Assembly: GCF_000308655.1 (NCBI RefSeq) | Contig: NZ_BAGC01000043.1 | Span: forward strand, 434,001 to 498,000 | Source of the DNA: Nocardia niigatensis NBRC 100131 | GTDB lineage: Bacteria > Actinomycetota > Actinomycetes > Mycobacteriales > Mycobacteriaceae | Reading direction: 5' to 3' | Length of the DNA stretch: 64,000 nt | Shown here: piece after piece, positions 1-8,672 of the stretch | Numbering within the stretch: position 1 is the first letter of the stretch | Layout of the letters: every line of letters starts with the position of its first letter | Position numbers and translations under genes: made by a program | Notes under the pieces: generated by a model | Told to the model about the DNA's origin: nothing | The model's database searches: none | Seen by the model: only the letters and a program-made list of their open reading frames with translations

Positions 1-149
1 CTCCCGGCCGGAGCGGTCTCCTGCTGGGTGGCAGCGGGCCCCGGAGAGGGCGCCGCGGAGGGCGCCGGGGAGGTGGTGGACTCACAGGCGGTGGCCACCG
101 TCACGAGCACGGCGCCCAGCGCGAGAATGGCCGCTGACCTGGTCTTCAT
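1..149 (-). CDS. Partial small lipoprotein (N-terminal end only)
   Basis: The reverse strand from position 149 reads an ATG, two basic residues (K2, R4), a hydrophobic stretch rich in A, L and V, and then a cysteine at about residue 22 in the context VATAC. A Thr/Ser/Pro/Ala linker follows and the frame stays open to the left edge. This is the pattern of a lipoprotein signal peptide, with lipidation on that cysteine, followed by a low-complexity tether. The mature domain lies outside the window, so no function can be given. A purine-rich GAGGCGGGA lies just upstream as a possible ribosome site. Confidence 0.6.
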   Translation of the reverse strand, partial: MKTRSAAILALGAVLVTVATACESTTSPAPSAAPSPGPAATQQETAPAG

Positions 150-458
150 GGCATCCCGCCTCGTAGGTTTCACGACTAGATCATCGAGGAGGCGGGAAGT
201 CACGTTAGCGAGCGGGTCCCCGTGTGGAGCCCGCTCGCCTGCCGTCGGCGGGTACCACGTTCTGCCACAAGGGATCCGCGGCCGCCCGCGGTCCTACTTC
301 TCGTAGGCGGCCACGAAGGGCGTGTCGAACCCGGCCGTGCCGAACCGGAACGCACCGCCGGGAGCACCGAGCGGCTCGGTGCGTCCGGGCCCGGCTCGAT
401 CCGCACCCGGCCGACGACGCTGCCTGAGCGAGCCGGGCCGGCGGAGCCGCGCCGCGTC
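150..458. other. Intergenic, no convincing gene
   Basis: No frame across these 309 bases has a start, ribosome site and protein-like composition together. The reverse frame ending with a stop at 294-296 finishes in a plausible C-terminus (GFDTPFVAAYEK), but upstream it dissolves into arginine-rich sequence. It could be a decayed gene end or chance. Confidence 0.5.
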
Positions 459-1490
459 CTAGGCTGTCGGGGGTGGTGCAGCGGTCGAGGATCGGACTTC
501 GAGGTGGACCGGGATGACGATGTTGGGCTGTTCGATGGGGCGGGTGTGGAGGGCCTCGATCAGGAGGGTGGCGGCCCGGCAGCCGATGGCGTGGCGGTCG
601 ACGGCCAGGGTGGTCAGGGCCGGGGACAGGGAGGGGGAGGTCGGGAGGTCGTCGTGGCCGATGACCGAAACGTCCTCGGGCACACGGAGTCCGCGGTCGG
701 CAGCGGCGAGATACACGGTGTGGGCGATGTAGTCGCTGTTGGTGATGAAGGCGGTGGGACGTTCGTGCGGATCGGCTCGCAGGGCGGCGGTGACGGCAGT
801 ACGCGCGGCGTCGGCGGAGAGCTCGGCGGTCACGGGGGTCGCGGTGAAGCCGAGGTCGACGCCGAGGCGCCGGAAGCGTTCCAGCCGTTCGGGATCCGGG
901 GATTTCTCCGGTGGCGCCACCACCATGGCCAGCCGCCGGTGCCCCAGCTCGAGCAGATGCCGGACCGCGAGGTCGACCGAGGTTTCCTGATCCGAGCGGA
1001 CGCTCATGGTGAGGCCGGGATGCTCGCGGTCGGCGGTGTCGAGCAGCACCACGGGCCGCCTGGTGACCGAATGCCATTCCCGCGCATGCGGACTCGTGCC
1101 GATGGGCGCGATGGCCAGCCCGTCGACGGCCCGATGCTGGAAGGCGTCGAGCAACTGCCGCTCCCGCCCGGAGTCGTAGCGCGAGGAGCCGACCATGACG
1201 TCATAGCCTGCGGCGGAACAGGTTTCGTCGAAGCCGTCGATCACGTCGAGGAAGTGCGGGTTGCGCAGATTGCGGATGAGCAGTCCCAGCACCCGGGTGC
1301 GCCGGGTGCGCAGGGCGACCGCGGAGGCGTTGGGCCGGTAACCGAGTTCGGTGGCGCGCTCGAGAATCCGTTCTCGCAGTTGGTCACTCACGCCCGGCCG
1401 CCCCGCGAGGGCCAGGCTCACCGCCGAGATCGAGACTCCGAGTGAGGAGGCCACATCGCGCTGCGTGATCGGTTCGCTCCCGGGTACCAC
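459..1490 (-). CDS. LacI-family transcriptional regulator
   Basis: This 343-residue protein has the LacI/GalR layout. The N-terminal helix-turn-helix is at about residues 8-55 (ITQRDVASSLGVSISAVSLA, then the hinge segment with GYRPNASAVALRTRRT). A periplasmic-binding-protein-like sensor follows, containing VLGLLIRN, AFITNSDYIAHTVYLAA and DVSVIGHDDLPTSPSLSPALTT, typical of the ligand-binding core. Length fits the family. It is divergent from the MFS transporter at 1633, which suggests that it controls uptake of a small ligand, probably a sugar. The ligand cannot be read from the sequence. The GTG start at 1490 is the first plausible one and the intergenic space is 142 bp. Confidence 0.9.
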   Translation of the reverse strand: MVPGSEPITQRDVASSLGVSISAVSLALAGRPGVSDQLRERILERATELGYRPNASAVALRTRRTRVLGLLIRNLRNPHFLDVIDGFDETCSAAGYDVMVGSSRYDSGRERQLLDAFQHRAVDGLAIAPIGTSPHAREWHSVTRRPVVLLDTADREHPGLTMSVRSDQETSVDLAVRHLLELGHRRLAMVVAPPEKSPDPERLERFRRLGVDLGFTATPVTAELSADAARTAVTAALRADPHERPTAFITNSDYIAHTVYLAAADRGLRVPEDVSVIGHDDLPTSPSLSPALTTLAVDRHAIGCRAATLLIEALHTRPIEQPNIVIPVHLEVRSSTAAPPPTA

Positions 1491-1591
1491 GGAGAGACAC
1501 CCTAGCGAACGGAGGCTGAACTCTCATGGCAGCGCTCCGAACTCTGCACAACGTCCTGAGCAACTACTCGACTCGACGCCTCTACCTTTGC

Positions 1592-1603
1592 TGAAACGAT
1601 TGA
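1592..1603. promoter_or_regulatory. Possible LacI-type operator
   Basis: TGAAACGATTGA has a central CG and imperfect dyad symmetry (8 of 12 positions match its own reverse complement). This is the style of LacI/GalR operators. It lies 30 bp upstream of the transporter start in the divergent region. One weak site only. Confidence 0.3.
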
Positions 1604-1632
1604 GTAATCCGATCTCCCCAGGAAGGATCATC

Positions 1633-3006
1633 GTGCCCCGCGATGCCTTTTCAGTCCTCGACTCCACGGAACTGACCGCCTTCCACCGCAAGGTGGCGGC
1701 GCTCTCGGCGGCCGGCATGTTCCTCGACGGCTTCGACATCACGGTGATCGCGGTCGCGCTGCCGACGGTCACCAGGCAGTGGCACCTGCCGACCTTCATG
1801 GCCGGAGCGCTGTCGGCGGCCGCGGTCATCGGAATGTTCGTGGGCGCGTTGGTCTTCGGCCGCCTCACCGACCGGCTGGGCCGCAAGCAGATGTATCTGG
1901 TGAACCTCATCGGGTTCGTCTTCTTCGCGCTGCTCGCCGCGCTGGCGCAGGACGCCTGGCAGCTGCTGGTGTGCCGCTTGCTGCTGGGCCTGGCCCTGGG
2001 CGCCGACTACACCATCTCGACCTCGCTGCTCGCGGAGTACGCGCCGGCCCAGCGCCGCGGCAGCCTCATGTGCCGCCTCGGCGCGACCTGGTTCGCAGGG
2101 GCGGCGACCACCTATGCCTTCGCCCTGGCCCTACTGCCGCTCGGCGACGCCATGTGGCGGGTCATGCTGGTGCTGGGCGCGGTCTTCGCGCTGATCGTGC
2201 TGTGGATGCGGCGCAGCATCCCGGAATCCCCGCGCTGGCTGGCCGCCCGGGGCCGCGGCGACGAAGCCGGCGCGGTGCTCGCCGGTCTCGGCGACGCTGC
2301 CACCGCACTGCCCGGACCGGCCGCACCGCAGCATGATTCGCCGTGGCGCACGCTGCTGACCATGCCGCTGCTGCGCTACACGTTCTTCTGCTGCGGGTTC
2401 TGGTTCATGTACACGATGTCGTACTACGGCATCACGCTGTACACGCCCACCATTCTCGAGCAGGTCACCACCAGCGCGACCGGCACCTGTACGGGTTCGC
2501 TGATCATCGCCCTGGTCGGCGTGGCGGGCGCGGTCACCGGCGTCGCCCTGGTCGACCGGGTGGGCCGCCGCCCGCTGCTGATCACCGGCTTCATCGGCAT
2601 GTTCCTCGCCCTGACTGTGCTGGCGCTGCGGCAGGACCCGGGGCTGACCGGCCTGGTGGTGCTGCTCGGCGCGGCGGTGCTGTTCGCCAATTCCGGCCCC
2701 GGCATCGTCAACCTGGTCTATCCGAGCGAGGTCTTCCCGACGGCCGTGCGCGCCACCGCCAATGGCCTGGGTACCGCCGTGTCACGGATCGGCGCGATCA
2801 TCGGCACCCTCTGGCTGCCCACACTGATCAAGTCGTGGGGGCTGCACCACGTGCTGTGGCTGTTCGTGGCGGCGAGCGTCCTCGGTCTGGCCATCGCGGT
2901 CACCCTGGCTCCGGAGACCAGGGGCCGCACGCTGGAGGAGCTCTCGGCGGAGTTCTCCGGCTCCCGCGCGCAATCCGGTTCGGCCGCACCGGAATCCGTG
3001 GGCTGA
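1633..3006 (+). CDS. MFS transporter, sugar-porter-like
   Basis: A 457-residue, 12-helix major facilitator protein. Diagnostic pieces are the loop 2-3 signature GRLTDRLGRKQMY, the PESPRWLAARGR segment after helix 6, DRVGRRPLL in the loop 8-9 repeat and PSEVFPTAVRATANGLG near helix 11. These place it near the sugar and organic-acid porters. The frame is open to 1351, but AGGAAGGA at 1620-1627 sits 5 bp before GTG 1633 and the MFS homology begins there, so the shorter start is used. Divergent from the LacI regulator, which probably represses it. The substrate is unknown. Confidence 0.85.
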   Translation: MPRDAFSVLDSTELTAFHRKVAALSAAGMFLDGFDITVIAVALPTVTRQWHLPTFMAGALSAAAVIGMFVGALVFGRLTDRLGRKQMYLVNLIGFVFFALLAALAQDAWQLLVCRLLLGLALGADYTISTSLLAEYAPAQRRGSLMCRLGATWFAGAATTYAFALALLPLGDAMWRVMLVLGAVFALIVLWMRRSIPESPRWLAARGRGDEAGAVLAGLGDAATALPGPAAPQHDSPWRTLLTMPLLRYTFFCCGFWFMYTMSYYGITLYTPTILEQVTTSATGTCTGSLIIALVGVAGAVTGVALVDRVGRRPLLITGFIGMFLALTVLALRQDPGLTGLVVLLGAAVLFANSGPGIVNLVYPSEVFPTAVRATANGLGTAVSRIGAIIGTLWLPTLIKSWGLHHVLWLFVAASVLGLAIAVTLAPETRGRTLEELSAEFSGSRAQSGSAAPESVG

Positions 3007-3202
3007 ACCGGTGGCGTGGACCTGATCGTCCCCGTAGCCCCCGCGCTGCGGGGCACCGTCACCCGCGGCGATACCGCCACCATCTCGGCGGGCGATCACG
3101 ACGGCAATGCCGTGGTCCCGGGCCTGAACCGAGCCCGCGGCGACGGCCGGAGCGACGGTTCCGGCCGGCCGACGCCGGCCGACCCCTGTGCGACAATGCG
3201 GC

Positions 3203-3688
3203 ATGAGCATCAAGATCGACGGCCTCGATTCCGCGCTGCTCGCGGAGTTGGCGGCCGATCCGCGGGTGCCGATTCTGGAGTTGGCGCAGCGGCTGGGGAT
3301 CGCGCGCAACACCGTGCAGGCGCGGATGAAACGGCTCGAGGCGTCCGGGGCCGTGCGTGGGTATCCGCCGGACGTGGATCTGCAGGCCATCGGGTTCGCG
3401 GTGCACGCGTTCCTCGGCATCGAGCTGAACCAGAACAAGATGAACGACATCGTCGAGGCCTTGCGGGAGTTCCCGAACGTGCTCGAGGTGCACGCGACGA
3501 CCGGGCGCGGGGACCTGCTGGTGCGGATCGCGGCGCGGTCGCAGCCGGATCTGCTGTCCATCATCCAGCGCGTGCACGCGATTCCGGGCGTGAAGCACAC
3601 CGAAACCATGCTGGCCCTGGCCACTCCGGTCGAGTACCGGTCACTGCCGCTCGTCGAGCATCTGACGAGCCAACCCGGACAAGAATGA
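3203..3688 (+). CDS. Lrp/AsnC-family regulator
   Basis: 161 residues with an N-terminal winged helix (LDSALLAELAADPRVPILEL, then AQRLGIARNTVQARMKRLE) and a C-terminal RAM-type ligand domain (FAVHAFLGIELNQ, VHATTGRGDLLVRIAA). Lrp/AsnC proteins sense amino acids and assemble as octamers. Its position just upstream of a keto-acid oxidoreductase, a branched-chain amino-acid dehydrogenase and an amino-acid permease suggests that it controls that block. ATG 3203 is preferred over GTG 3188. There is no Shine-Dalgarno, but a GACAAT hexamer ends 5 bp before the ATG, as expected for a leaderless mRNA. Confidence 0.88.
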   Translation: MSIKIDGLDSALLAELAADPRVPILELAQRLGIARNTVQARMKRLEASGAVRGYPPDVDLQAIGFAVHAFLGIELNQNKMNDIVEALREFPNVLEVHATTGRGDLLVRIAARSQPDLLSIIQRVHAIPGVKHTETMLALATPVEYRSLPLVEHLTSQPGQE

Positions 3689-3808
3689 CGAACCGGGACC
3701 GGCACGCCGGGAGATGCACCGGGACCGGGGACGCTCGAGCAGACTGCTGCGTGCGTCATAGTGTTCCAGATCACTTTTGAGCAGTCTGATCAACTTTTCG
3801 CGCGTCTG

Positions 3809-3837
3809 TTGACACGAATCACACATCACGGCAGATT
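3809..3837 (+). promoter_or_regulatory. Candidate sigma-70 promoter for the oxidoreductase
   Basis: TTGACA at 3809-3814, a 17-bp spacer and CAGATT at 3832-3837 lie about 75 bp upstream of the start at 3911. Just upstream, AGACTGCT (3741-3748) and AGCAGTCT (3780-3787) are inverted copies of one 8-mer, a possible Lrp target. Confidence in the -10 is modest. Confidence 0.4.
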
Positions 3838-3910
3838 TCGCTGCACCGATCGCTTTGGTCCCTTCGTTTGCAGCTCACGATCTGAGTTGTGGAGAGTGTG
3901 GTGACTGTTC

Positions 3911-6900
3911 ATGACCGACGTTGCCTGCGCGCCTGTCCGACAGGCCGAAACGGCTACGCCCTACGACCTCGCCGACCGCTACCGGTCCGGCGCGGGTCCG
4001 GTCCTCCTCACCGGTGTGCAGGCCATCGCCCGCCTGCTGGTGGAACAGCATGTCCGCGATATGCGCGCCGGCCACCGGGTCGCGACCTTTGTGTCCGGGT
4101 ATCAGGGCAGCCCGCTGGGCGGGGTCGACAAGATGCTGCTGGGCATGCCGAATGTGCTGTCCGAACACGACATCGCCTTCGTACCGGGCTTCAACGAGGA
4201 GCTCGCGGCCACCGCGGTGTGGGGCAGCCAGGCGGATCTGCCGGCCGGGACCGCGACGCACGACGGCGTGGTCGGCATCTGGTATGGCAAAGGCCCCGGC
4301 GTCGACCGGGCCACCGACGCCATCCGGCACGCGAACATGTACGGGGTGAATCCGCGCGGCGGCGTGCTGCTGCTGGTGGGTGACGATCCCGCGTCGAAGT
4401 CCTCGACCGTGCCCGCGGTGAGCGAGCGGTCGCTGGCGGCCATGGGTGTGCCGGTGCTGTTCCCGCGCAATGCCCGCGAGATCATCACCATGGGCATGCA
4501 GGGCGTGGCGCTGTCGCGGGCCTCGGGCTGCATCGTGGCCATGAAGATCGTGGCCGATGTCGCCGACGGCGCGTGGACGGTGGACTCCTCGGTCGCCGAG
4601 CTGCCCATCGCGGTGCCCGAGGTGCAGTGGGAGGGAAAGACTTTCGCCTACCGGCAGCGGCCGATGGCGGCACCCGCGGACAGCCTGCTGGCCGAGGCCG
4701 ACCTGTACGGGCCGCGCTGGGCCACGGTGCGCGCCTTCGGGGCCGCCAACGAGCTGGATGTGATCGAGGTGGATCCGGCGCAGGCGCGGATCGGTATCGC
4801 GGCCACCGGCACCACCTTCGACGCGGTGCGCCAGGCGCTCGTCGATCTGGGCGTCGACGAGGCGGACATGCACCGCGCGGGTATTCGCCTGCTGCGCATC
4901 GGCATGCCCTATCCGATCGGAGCGCAGCGGGTCGCCGAGTTCGCCCGCGGCCTGGAGCAGGTGATCGTGGTCGAGGACAAGACCGCGTTCCTCGAGACCC
5001 AGATCCGGGAAATCCTGTACGGCACAGTGGATGCCCCGCGAATCCTCGGCAAGCTCGACGGAAACGGCCTGCCGCTCATGCCCTTCGACGGCGAGCTGAC
5101 CGCGGGCCGGCTGCTGGCCCCGCTGCGGCGGGTGCTGCGCGACCGCGTCGAGCTGAAAAAGGCGCCGCCCCCGGCGCTTTCGCTGGAGGTGCTGTCCGCC
5201 AAGCGCACCCCGTACTTCTGCAGCGGCTGCCCGCACAACCGCTCCACCGCCCTGCCCGAGGGTTCGATCGGCGGTGGCGGCATCGGCTGCCACACCCTGG
5301 TCACCCTGTCCGGGCGCAGCGACAGCGCGGTCACCGGCCTGACCCAGATGGGCGGCGAGGGCAGCCAGTGGATCGGGCAGGCCCCGTTCACCGATGTGCC
5401 GCATCTGTTCCAGAACATCGGCGACGGCACGTTCTTCCACTCCGGGCAGCTGGCCGTCCAGGCGTGCGTGGCGGCGGGGGTGAACATCACCTACAAGCTG
5501 CTGTACAACGAGGTCGTCGCCATGACCGGCGCGCAGGACGTGGAGGGCGGGCTGACGGTCGCGAAGCTCACCCACAAGCTGACCGTCGAGGGTGTGAAGC
5601 AGATCATCATCTGCGCCGACGATCCCAAGCGGCACAACCGGAAAGCGCTCGCCAAGGGCACGCTGCTGTGGCACCGTGATCGGCTCGACGAGGCGCAGAA
5701 GTTGCTGCGCGAGATCGAGGGCGTCACCGTTCTGATCTACGATCAGCACTGTGCCGCCGACGCCCGCCGCCAGCGCAAGCGCGGCACGCTGCCGGTGCGC
5801 AACACCCGGGTGGTGATCAACGAGGCGGTGTGCGAGGGCTGCGGCGACTGCGGCACCAAGTCGAACTGCCTGTCGGTGCAGCCGGTGGAGACCGAGTTCG
5901 GGCGCAAGACGCGCATCGACCAGACCTCCTGCAATACCGACTACAGCTGCCTCGACGGGGAGTGCCCGTCGTTCGTGACGGTGGAGCTGAACCCGGAAGC
6001 CAAGGGGCGCAAGGGTTCCAAACCCGGTAAGCGACGGAAGCCGGCCGAGCCGCCCATGGTGGCCGATCCGGGGCTCGGTGCTCCGCTGGGTACCCAGAAC
6101 GTGCTGATCGCGGGCATCGGCGGCACCGGCATCGTGACCGTCAACCAGGTGCTGGCCACCGCCGCACTGCGGGCGGGGTACGCGGTCGAGAGCCTCGATC
6201 AGATCGGGCTGAGCCAGAAGGCCGGGCCGGTACTGTCCCACCTGCGGTTCTCCACAACGGAATTGGAGCCGTCCAACCGGCTGACCCCGGGCAGCGCGGA
6301 CTGCATCATGGCCATCGACCTGCTGACCGCCGCCGACCCCAAGAACCTGCAGTACGGCAACCCGGACGGGACGGTCGTGGTCGCCTCGACCAGCCAGACC
6401 CCGACCGGTGACATGGTGTACGACAAGTCGGTCGCCTATCCGGAGACCGGGCCGCTGCTGGATCGGCTTGCGGCGGTGTCGGATTCGCAGTTCGACTGCG
6501 ACGCCCTGGCCGCGGCTCAGCGCCTGTTCGGCAATACCGCCGCCGCCAACTTCCTGATGGTCGGCGCGGCCTTCCAGACCGGGGGCCTGCGACTGCCCGC
6601 CGCGGCGATCGAAGAGGCGATCACCATCAACGGCGTCGCGGTGGCGGCCAATATCGCGGCATTCCGCTGGGGTCGCGTGGCCGTCGCGGATCCGGCCGCC
6701 TTCGCTGCCGCCACCGATTCGGCTGCGGCACAGCGCACTCCGCGTATCGCCCCCGCCGAGCTGCTGGCGGGCACCAGCTTCGACGGAGAGGTCCGGCGAC
6801 TGGTTGAGCTGCGCGCCGCCGAACTGGTCGACTACCAGAACGTCAAGGTCGCCCGGCGCTACATCGACACCGTCCAGGCCGCCTGGAACGCCGAGCGCGC

Positions 6901-7399
6901 GATCACCGACCGCACCGAGTTCAGCGAGGCCGTGGCGCGCGGACTGTACAAGTTCACCGCCTACAAGGACGAGTACGAGGTCGCCCGCCTGCTGGTCGAC
7001 CCGGCCTTCCTGGACGAGGTGAAGGCCCAGGTCCCCGGCGGCGAGAACCTCACCTACATGCTGCACCCCCCGGTGCTGCGGGCGCTCGGCCGCAAGAAGA
7101 AGATCGGGCTCGCCCCGAAATCGCATGTGACTCTGAAGCTGCTGGCCAAGGGCAAGTCACTGCGCGGCACCAAGCTCGATCCCTTCGGCTACGCGCACGT
7201 GCGCAAGGTGGAGCGGGAACTGCTGTCCCACTACACCGGCATGGTGCACCGGCTCGCCGCCGGCCTCACCATCGACGGCTACGGCACCGCCACCGAGGCG
7301 GCGGGCCTGCCCGACCTGGTGCGTGGCTACGAGGACGTGAAGCTCGGCAATGTCGAGCTCTATCGCGCCCGCCTCCGCGAACTCGGCCTCGACGGCTGA
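3911..7399 (+). CDS. Indolepyruvate ferredoxin oxidoreductase family protein (fused subunits)
   Basis: 1162 residues combining the parts of a 2-oxoacid:ferredoxin oxidoreductase. Residues 25-200 are a thiamine-diphosphate pyrimidine domain (VSGYQGSPLGGVDKML). Residues 430-600 are the ThDP-binding domain with CSGCPHNRS and the GDGTFFHSG metal/diphosphate motif near residue 505. Residues 640-685 are a cysteine-rich Fe-S segment (CEGCGDCGTKSNC, then CLDGEC). Residues 730-930 are the gamma-type domain (AGIGGTGIVTVNQVL), and a long C-terminal domain follows. The family oxidatively decarboxylates aryl- or branched-chain 2-oxo acids to acyl-CoA while reducing ferredoxin. With the dehydrogenase and permease downstream it would complete an uptake-deamination-oxidation path. 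GGAGAG at 3891 precedes ATG 3911. The frame is intact. Confidence 0.92.
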   Translation: MTDVACAPVRQAETATPYDLADRYRSGAGPVLLTGVQAIARLLVEQHVRDMRAGHRVATFVSGYQGSPLGGVDKMLLGMPNVLSEHDIAFVPGFNEELAATAVWGSQADLPAGTATHDGVVGIWYGKGPGVDRATDAIRHANMYGVNPRGGVLLLVGDDPASKSSTVPAVSERSLAAMGVPVLFPRNAREIITMGMQGVALSRASGCIVAMKIVADVADGAWTVDSSVAELPIAVPEVQWEGKTFAYRQRPMAAPADSLLAEADLYGPRWATVRAFGAANELDVIEVDPAQARIGIAATGTTFDAVRQALVDLGVDEADMHRAGIRLLRIGMPYPIGAQRVAEFARGLEQVIVVEDKTAFLETQIREILYGTVDAPRILGKLDGNGLPLMPFDGELTAGRLLAPLRRVLRDRVELKKAPPPALSLEVLSAKRTPYFCSGCPHNRSTALPEGSIGGGGIGCHTLVTLSGRSDSAVTGLTQMGGEGSQWIGQAPFTDVPHLFQNIGDGTFFHSGQLAVQACVAAGVNITYKLLYNEVVAMTGAQDVEGGLTVAKLTHKLTVEGVKQIIICADDPKRHNRKALAKGTLLWHRDRLDEAQKLLREIEGVTVLIYDQHCAADARRQRKRGTLPVRNTRVVINEAVCEGCGDCGTKSNCLSVQPVETEFGRKTRIDQTSCNTDYSCLDGECPSFVTVELNPEAKGRKGSKPGKRRKPAEPPMVADPGLGAPLGTQNVLIAGIGGTGIVTVNQVLATAALRAGYAVESLDQIGLSQKAGPVLSHLRFSTTELEPSNRLTPGSADCIMAIDLLTAADPKNLQYGNPDGTVVVASTSQTPTGDMVYDKSVAYPETGPLLDRLAAVSDSQFDCDALAAAQRLFGNTAAANFLMVGAAFQTGGLRLPAAAIEEAITINGVAVAANIAAFRWGRVAVADPAAFAAATDSAAAQRTPRIAPAELLAGTSFDGEVRRLVELRAAELVDYQNVKVARRYIDTVQAAWNAERAITDRTEFSEAVARGLYKFTAYKDEYEVARLLVDPAFLDEVKAQVPGGENLTYMLHPPVLRALGRKKKIGLAPKSHVTLKLLAKGKSLRGTKLDPFGYAHVRKVERELLSHYTGMVHRLAAGLTIDGYGTATEAAGLPDLVRGYEDVKLGNVELYRARLRELGLDG

Positions 7400-7428
7400 C
7401 CAGCTCCCCCTTCGCAATTCCATACCGA

Positions 7429-7465
7429 CGCGGTACGGCGGCATCGTTCGCGCCGCCGTACCGCG
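7429..7465 (+). terminator. 14-bp perfect hairpin after the oxidoreductase
   Basis: Arms CGCGGTACGGCGGC (7429-7442) and GCCGCCGTACCGCG (7452-7465) pair perfectly around a 9-nt loop, 30 bp after the stop codon. No U-tract follows, as is common in actinobacteria. It probably ends or attenuates the transcript before the dehydrogenase gene. Confidence 0.6.
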
Positions 7466-7558
7466 ATGACCTGTGCCCGAATCCGGCACGGCACCCGGCC
7501 GCCCACCACGCGGCCACCACCCAGCCGCCACAAGCGGCGTCCACGAAAGGAATCGATT

Positions 7559-8638
7559 GTGACCGCAATGCACACCGACGCAGGAGTTTTCGGCCGCTCG
7601 CACGAGTTGAGCGCCCGGCGACACGAGCAGGTGGTGTTCTGCGAGGACGACAAGAGCGGACTCAAGGCGATCATCGCGATTCACTCGACCACGCTGGGCC
7701 CGGCGCTCGGCGGCACCCGGATGTACCCGTACGCCTGCGAGGCGGCCGCGCTGGACGACGTACTGCGGCTGTCGTGGGGCATGACCTACAAGGCGGCGGC
7801 CGCCGGGCTGGATCTGGGCGGCGGCAAGGCCGTCATCATCGGCGATCCGGCCCTGGACAAGAGCGAGGAGCTGTTCGCGGCCTACGCGCGGTTCGTCGAA
7901 TCCCTCGGCGGGCGGTACATCACCGCGGGTGATGTGGGCACCAATACCGACGACCTGGATGCCATCGGCCGCTACACCCGCCACGTCACCGGCCGCAGCA
8001 CCACGGCGGGCGGTTCCGGTGACAGTGCCCGGCTCACCGCGCTCGGCGTGTTCAACGCCATGCGCGCCGGAGCCGAATCCGTGTGGGGCGCAGCCACACT
8101 GGCGGGCCGCACGGTCGGCGTCGAAGGTGTCGGCAAGGTCGGCCGCGAACTCATCCAGCTGCTGCTCGCCGACGGTGCGGAGGTCTGCGCCACCGACGTG
8201 AACCAGGCGGCGCTGGAACGCATTTCCAAGGACCATCCGTCGGTTCGACTGTTGAGCAACGTGTCCACCGCTCCGGTCGACGTCTACGCCCCCTGCGCCC
8301 TCGGCGGCACGCTCACCGCGTCCAGCGCCGAGGCCATCGAGGCGAAACTCGTCTGCGGCGCCGCCAACAACCAGTTGGCCACGCCCGCAGTGGAATACGC
8401 CCTGAACGAACGCGGCATCACCTGGGTTCCGGATTTCGTGGCCAATGGCGGTGGGCTCGTTCAGGTGGCCGGTGAGCTGCGCCAGGCAGCGCCGGCCGAG
8501 GTCGAAGACGCAGTGAGGGGCATCTTCGACCGCTGCCGCGACATCATCGCGGAATCCAAGGCCGAGGGAATCGGCACCGGAGCGGCGGCCAGCAGGTTCG
8601 CGGAGCGTCGTCTCGACGCCATCCCGCGGGCCCTCTGA
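7559..8638 (+). CDS. Leucine/valine (Glu/Leu/Phe/Val family) dehydrogenase
   Basis: 359 residues of the amino-acid dehydrogenase family. LGPALGGTRMYPY and the glycine-rich catalytic stretch MTYKAAAAGLDLGGGKAVI are visible, the latter with the two lysines used in amino-acid deamination. A Rossmann NAD site follows (VGVEGVGKVGREL) and then CGAANNQL. The closest recognised type is actinomycete valine dehydrogenase, which converts valine, leucine or isoleucine reversibly to the 2-oxo acid with NAD+. GTG 7559, preceded by AAAGGAA, is preferred to an upstream in-frame ATG because the family N-terminus starts here. The permease follows after 34 bp, so they probably share a transcript. Confidence 0.85.
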   Translation: MTAMHTDAGVFGRSHELSARRHEQVVFCEDDKSGLKAIIAIHSTTLGPALGGTRMYPYACEAAALDDVLRLSWGMTYKAAAAGLDLGGGKAVIIGDPALDKSEELFAAYARFVESLGGRYITAGDVGTNTDDLDAIGRYTRHVTGRSTTAGGSGDSARLTALGVFNAMRAGAESVWGAATLAGRTVGVEGVGKVGRELIQLLLADGAEVCATDVNQAALERISKDHPSVRLLSNVSTAPVDVYAPCALGGTLTASSAEAIEAKLVCGAANNQLATPAVEYALNERGITWVPDFVANGGGLVQVAGELRQAAPAEVEDAVRGIFDRCRDIIAESKAEGIGTGAAASRFAERRLDAIPRAL

Positions 8639-8672
8639 TCGCCGCACCGTAGTTTCAGAGAGGAGACGACAA

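Noticed and set aside
205..1077. A 290-codon reverse frame overlapping the LacI gene
   Set aside because: Arg/Pro-rich, in the wrong frame relative to the LacI motifs.
3875..7126. A 1083-codon reverse frame opposite the keto-acid oxidoreductase
   Set aside because: Same artefact of GC-rich codons. The forward frame carries all motifs.
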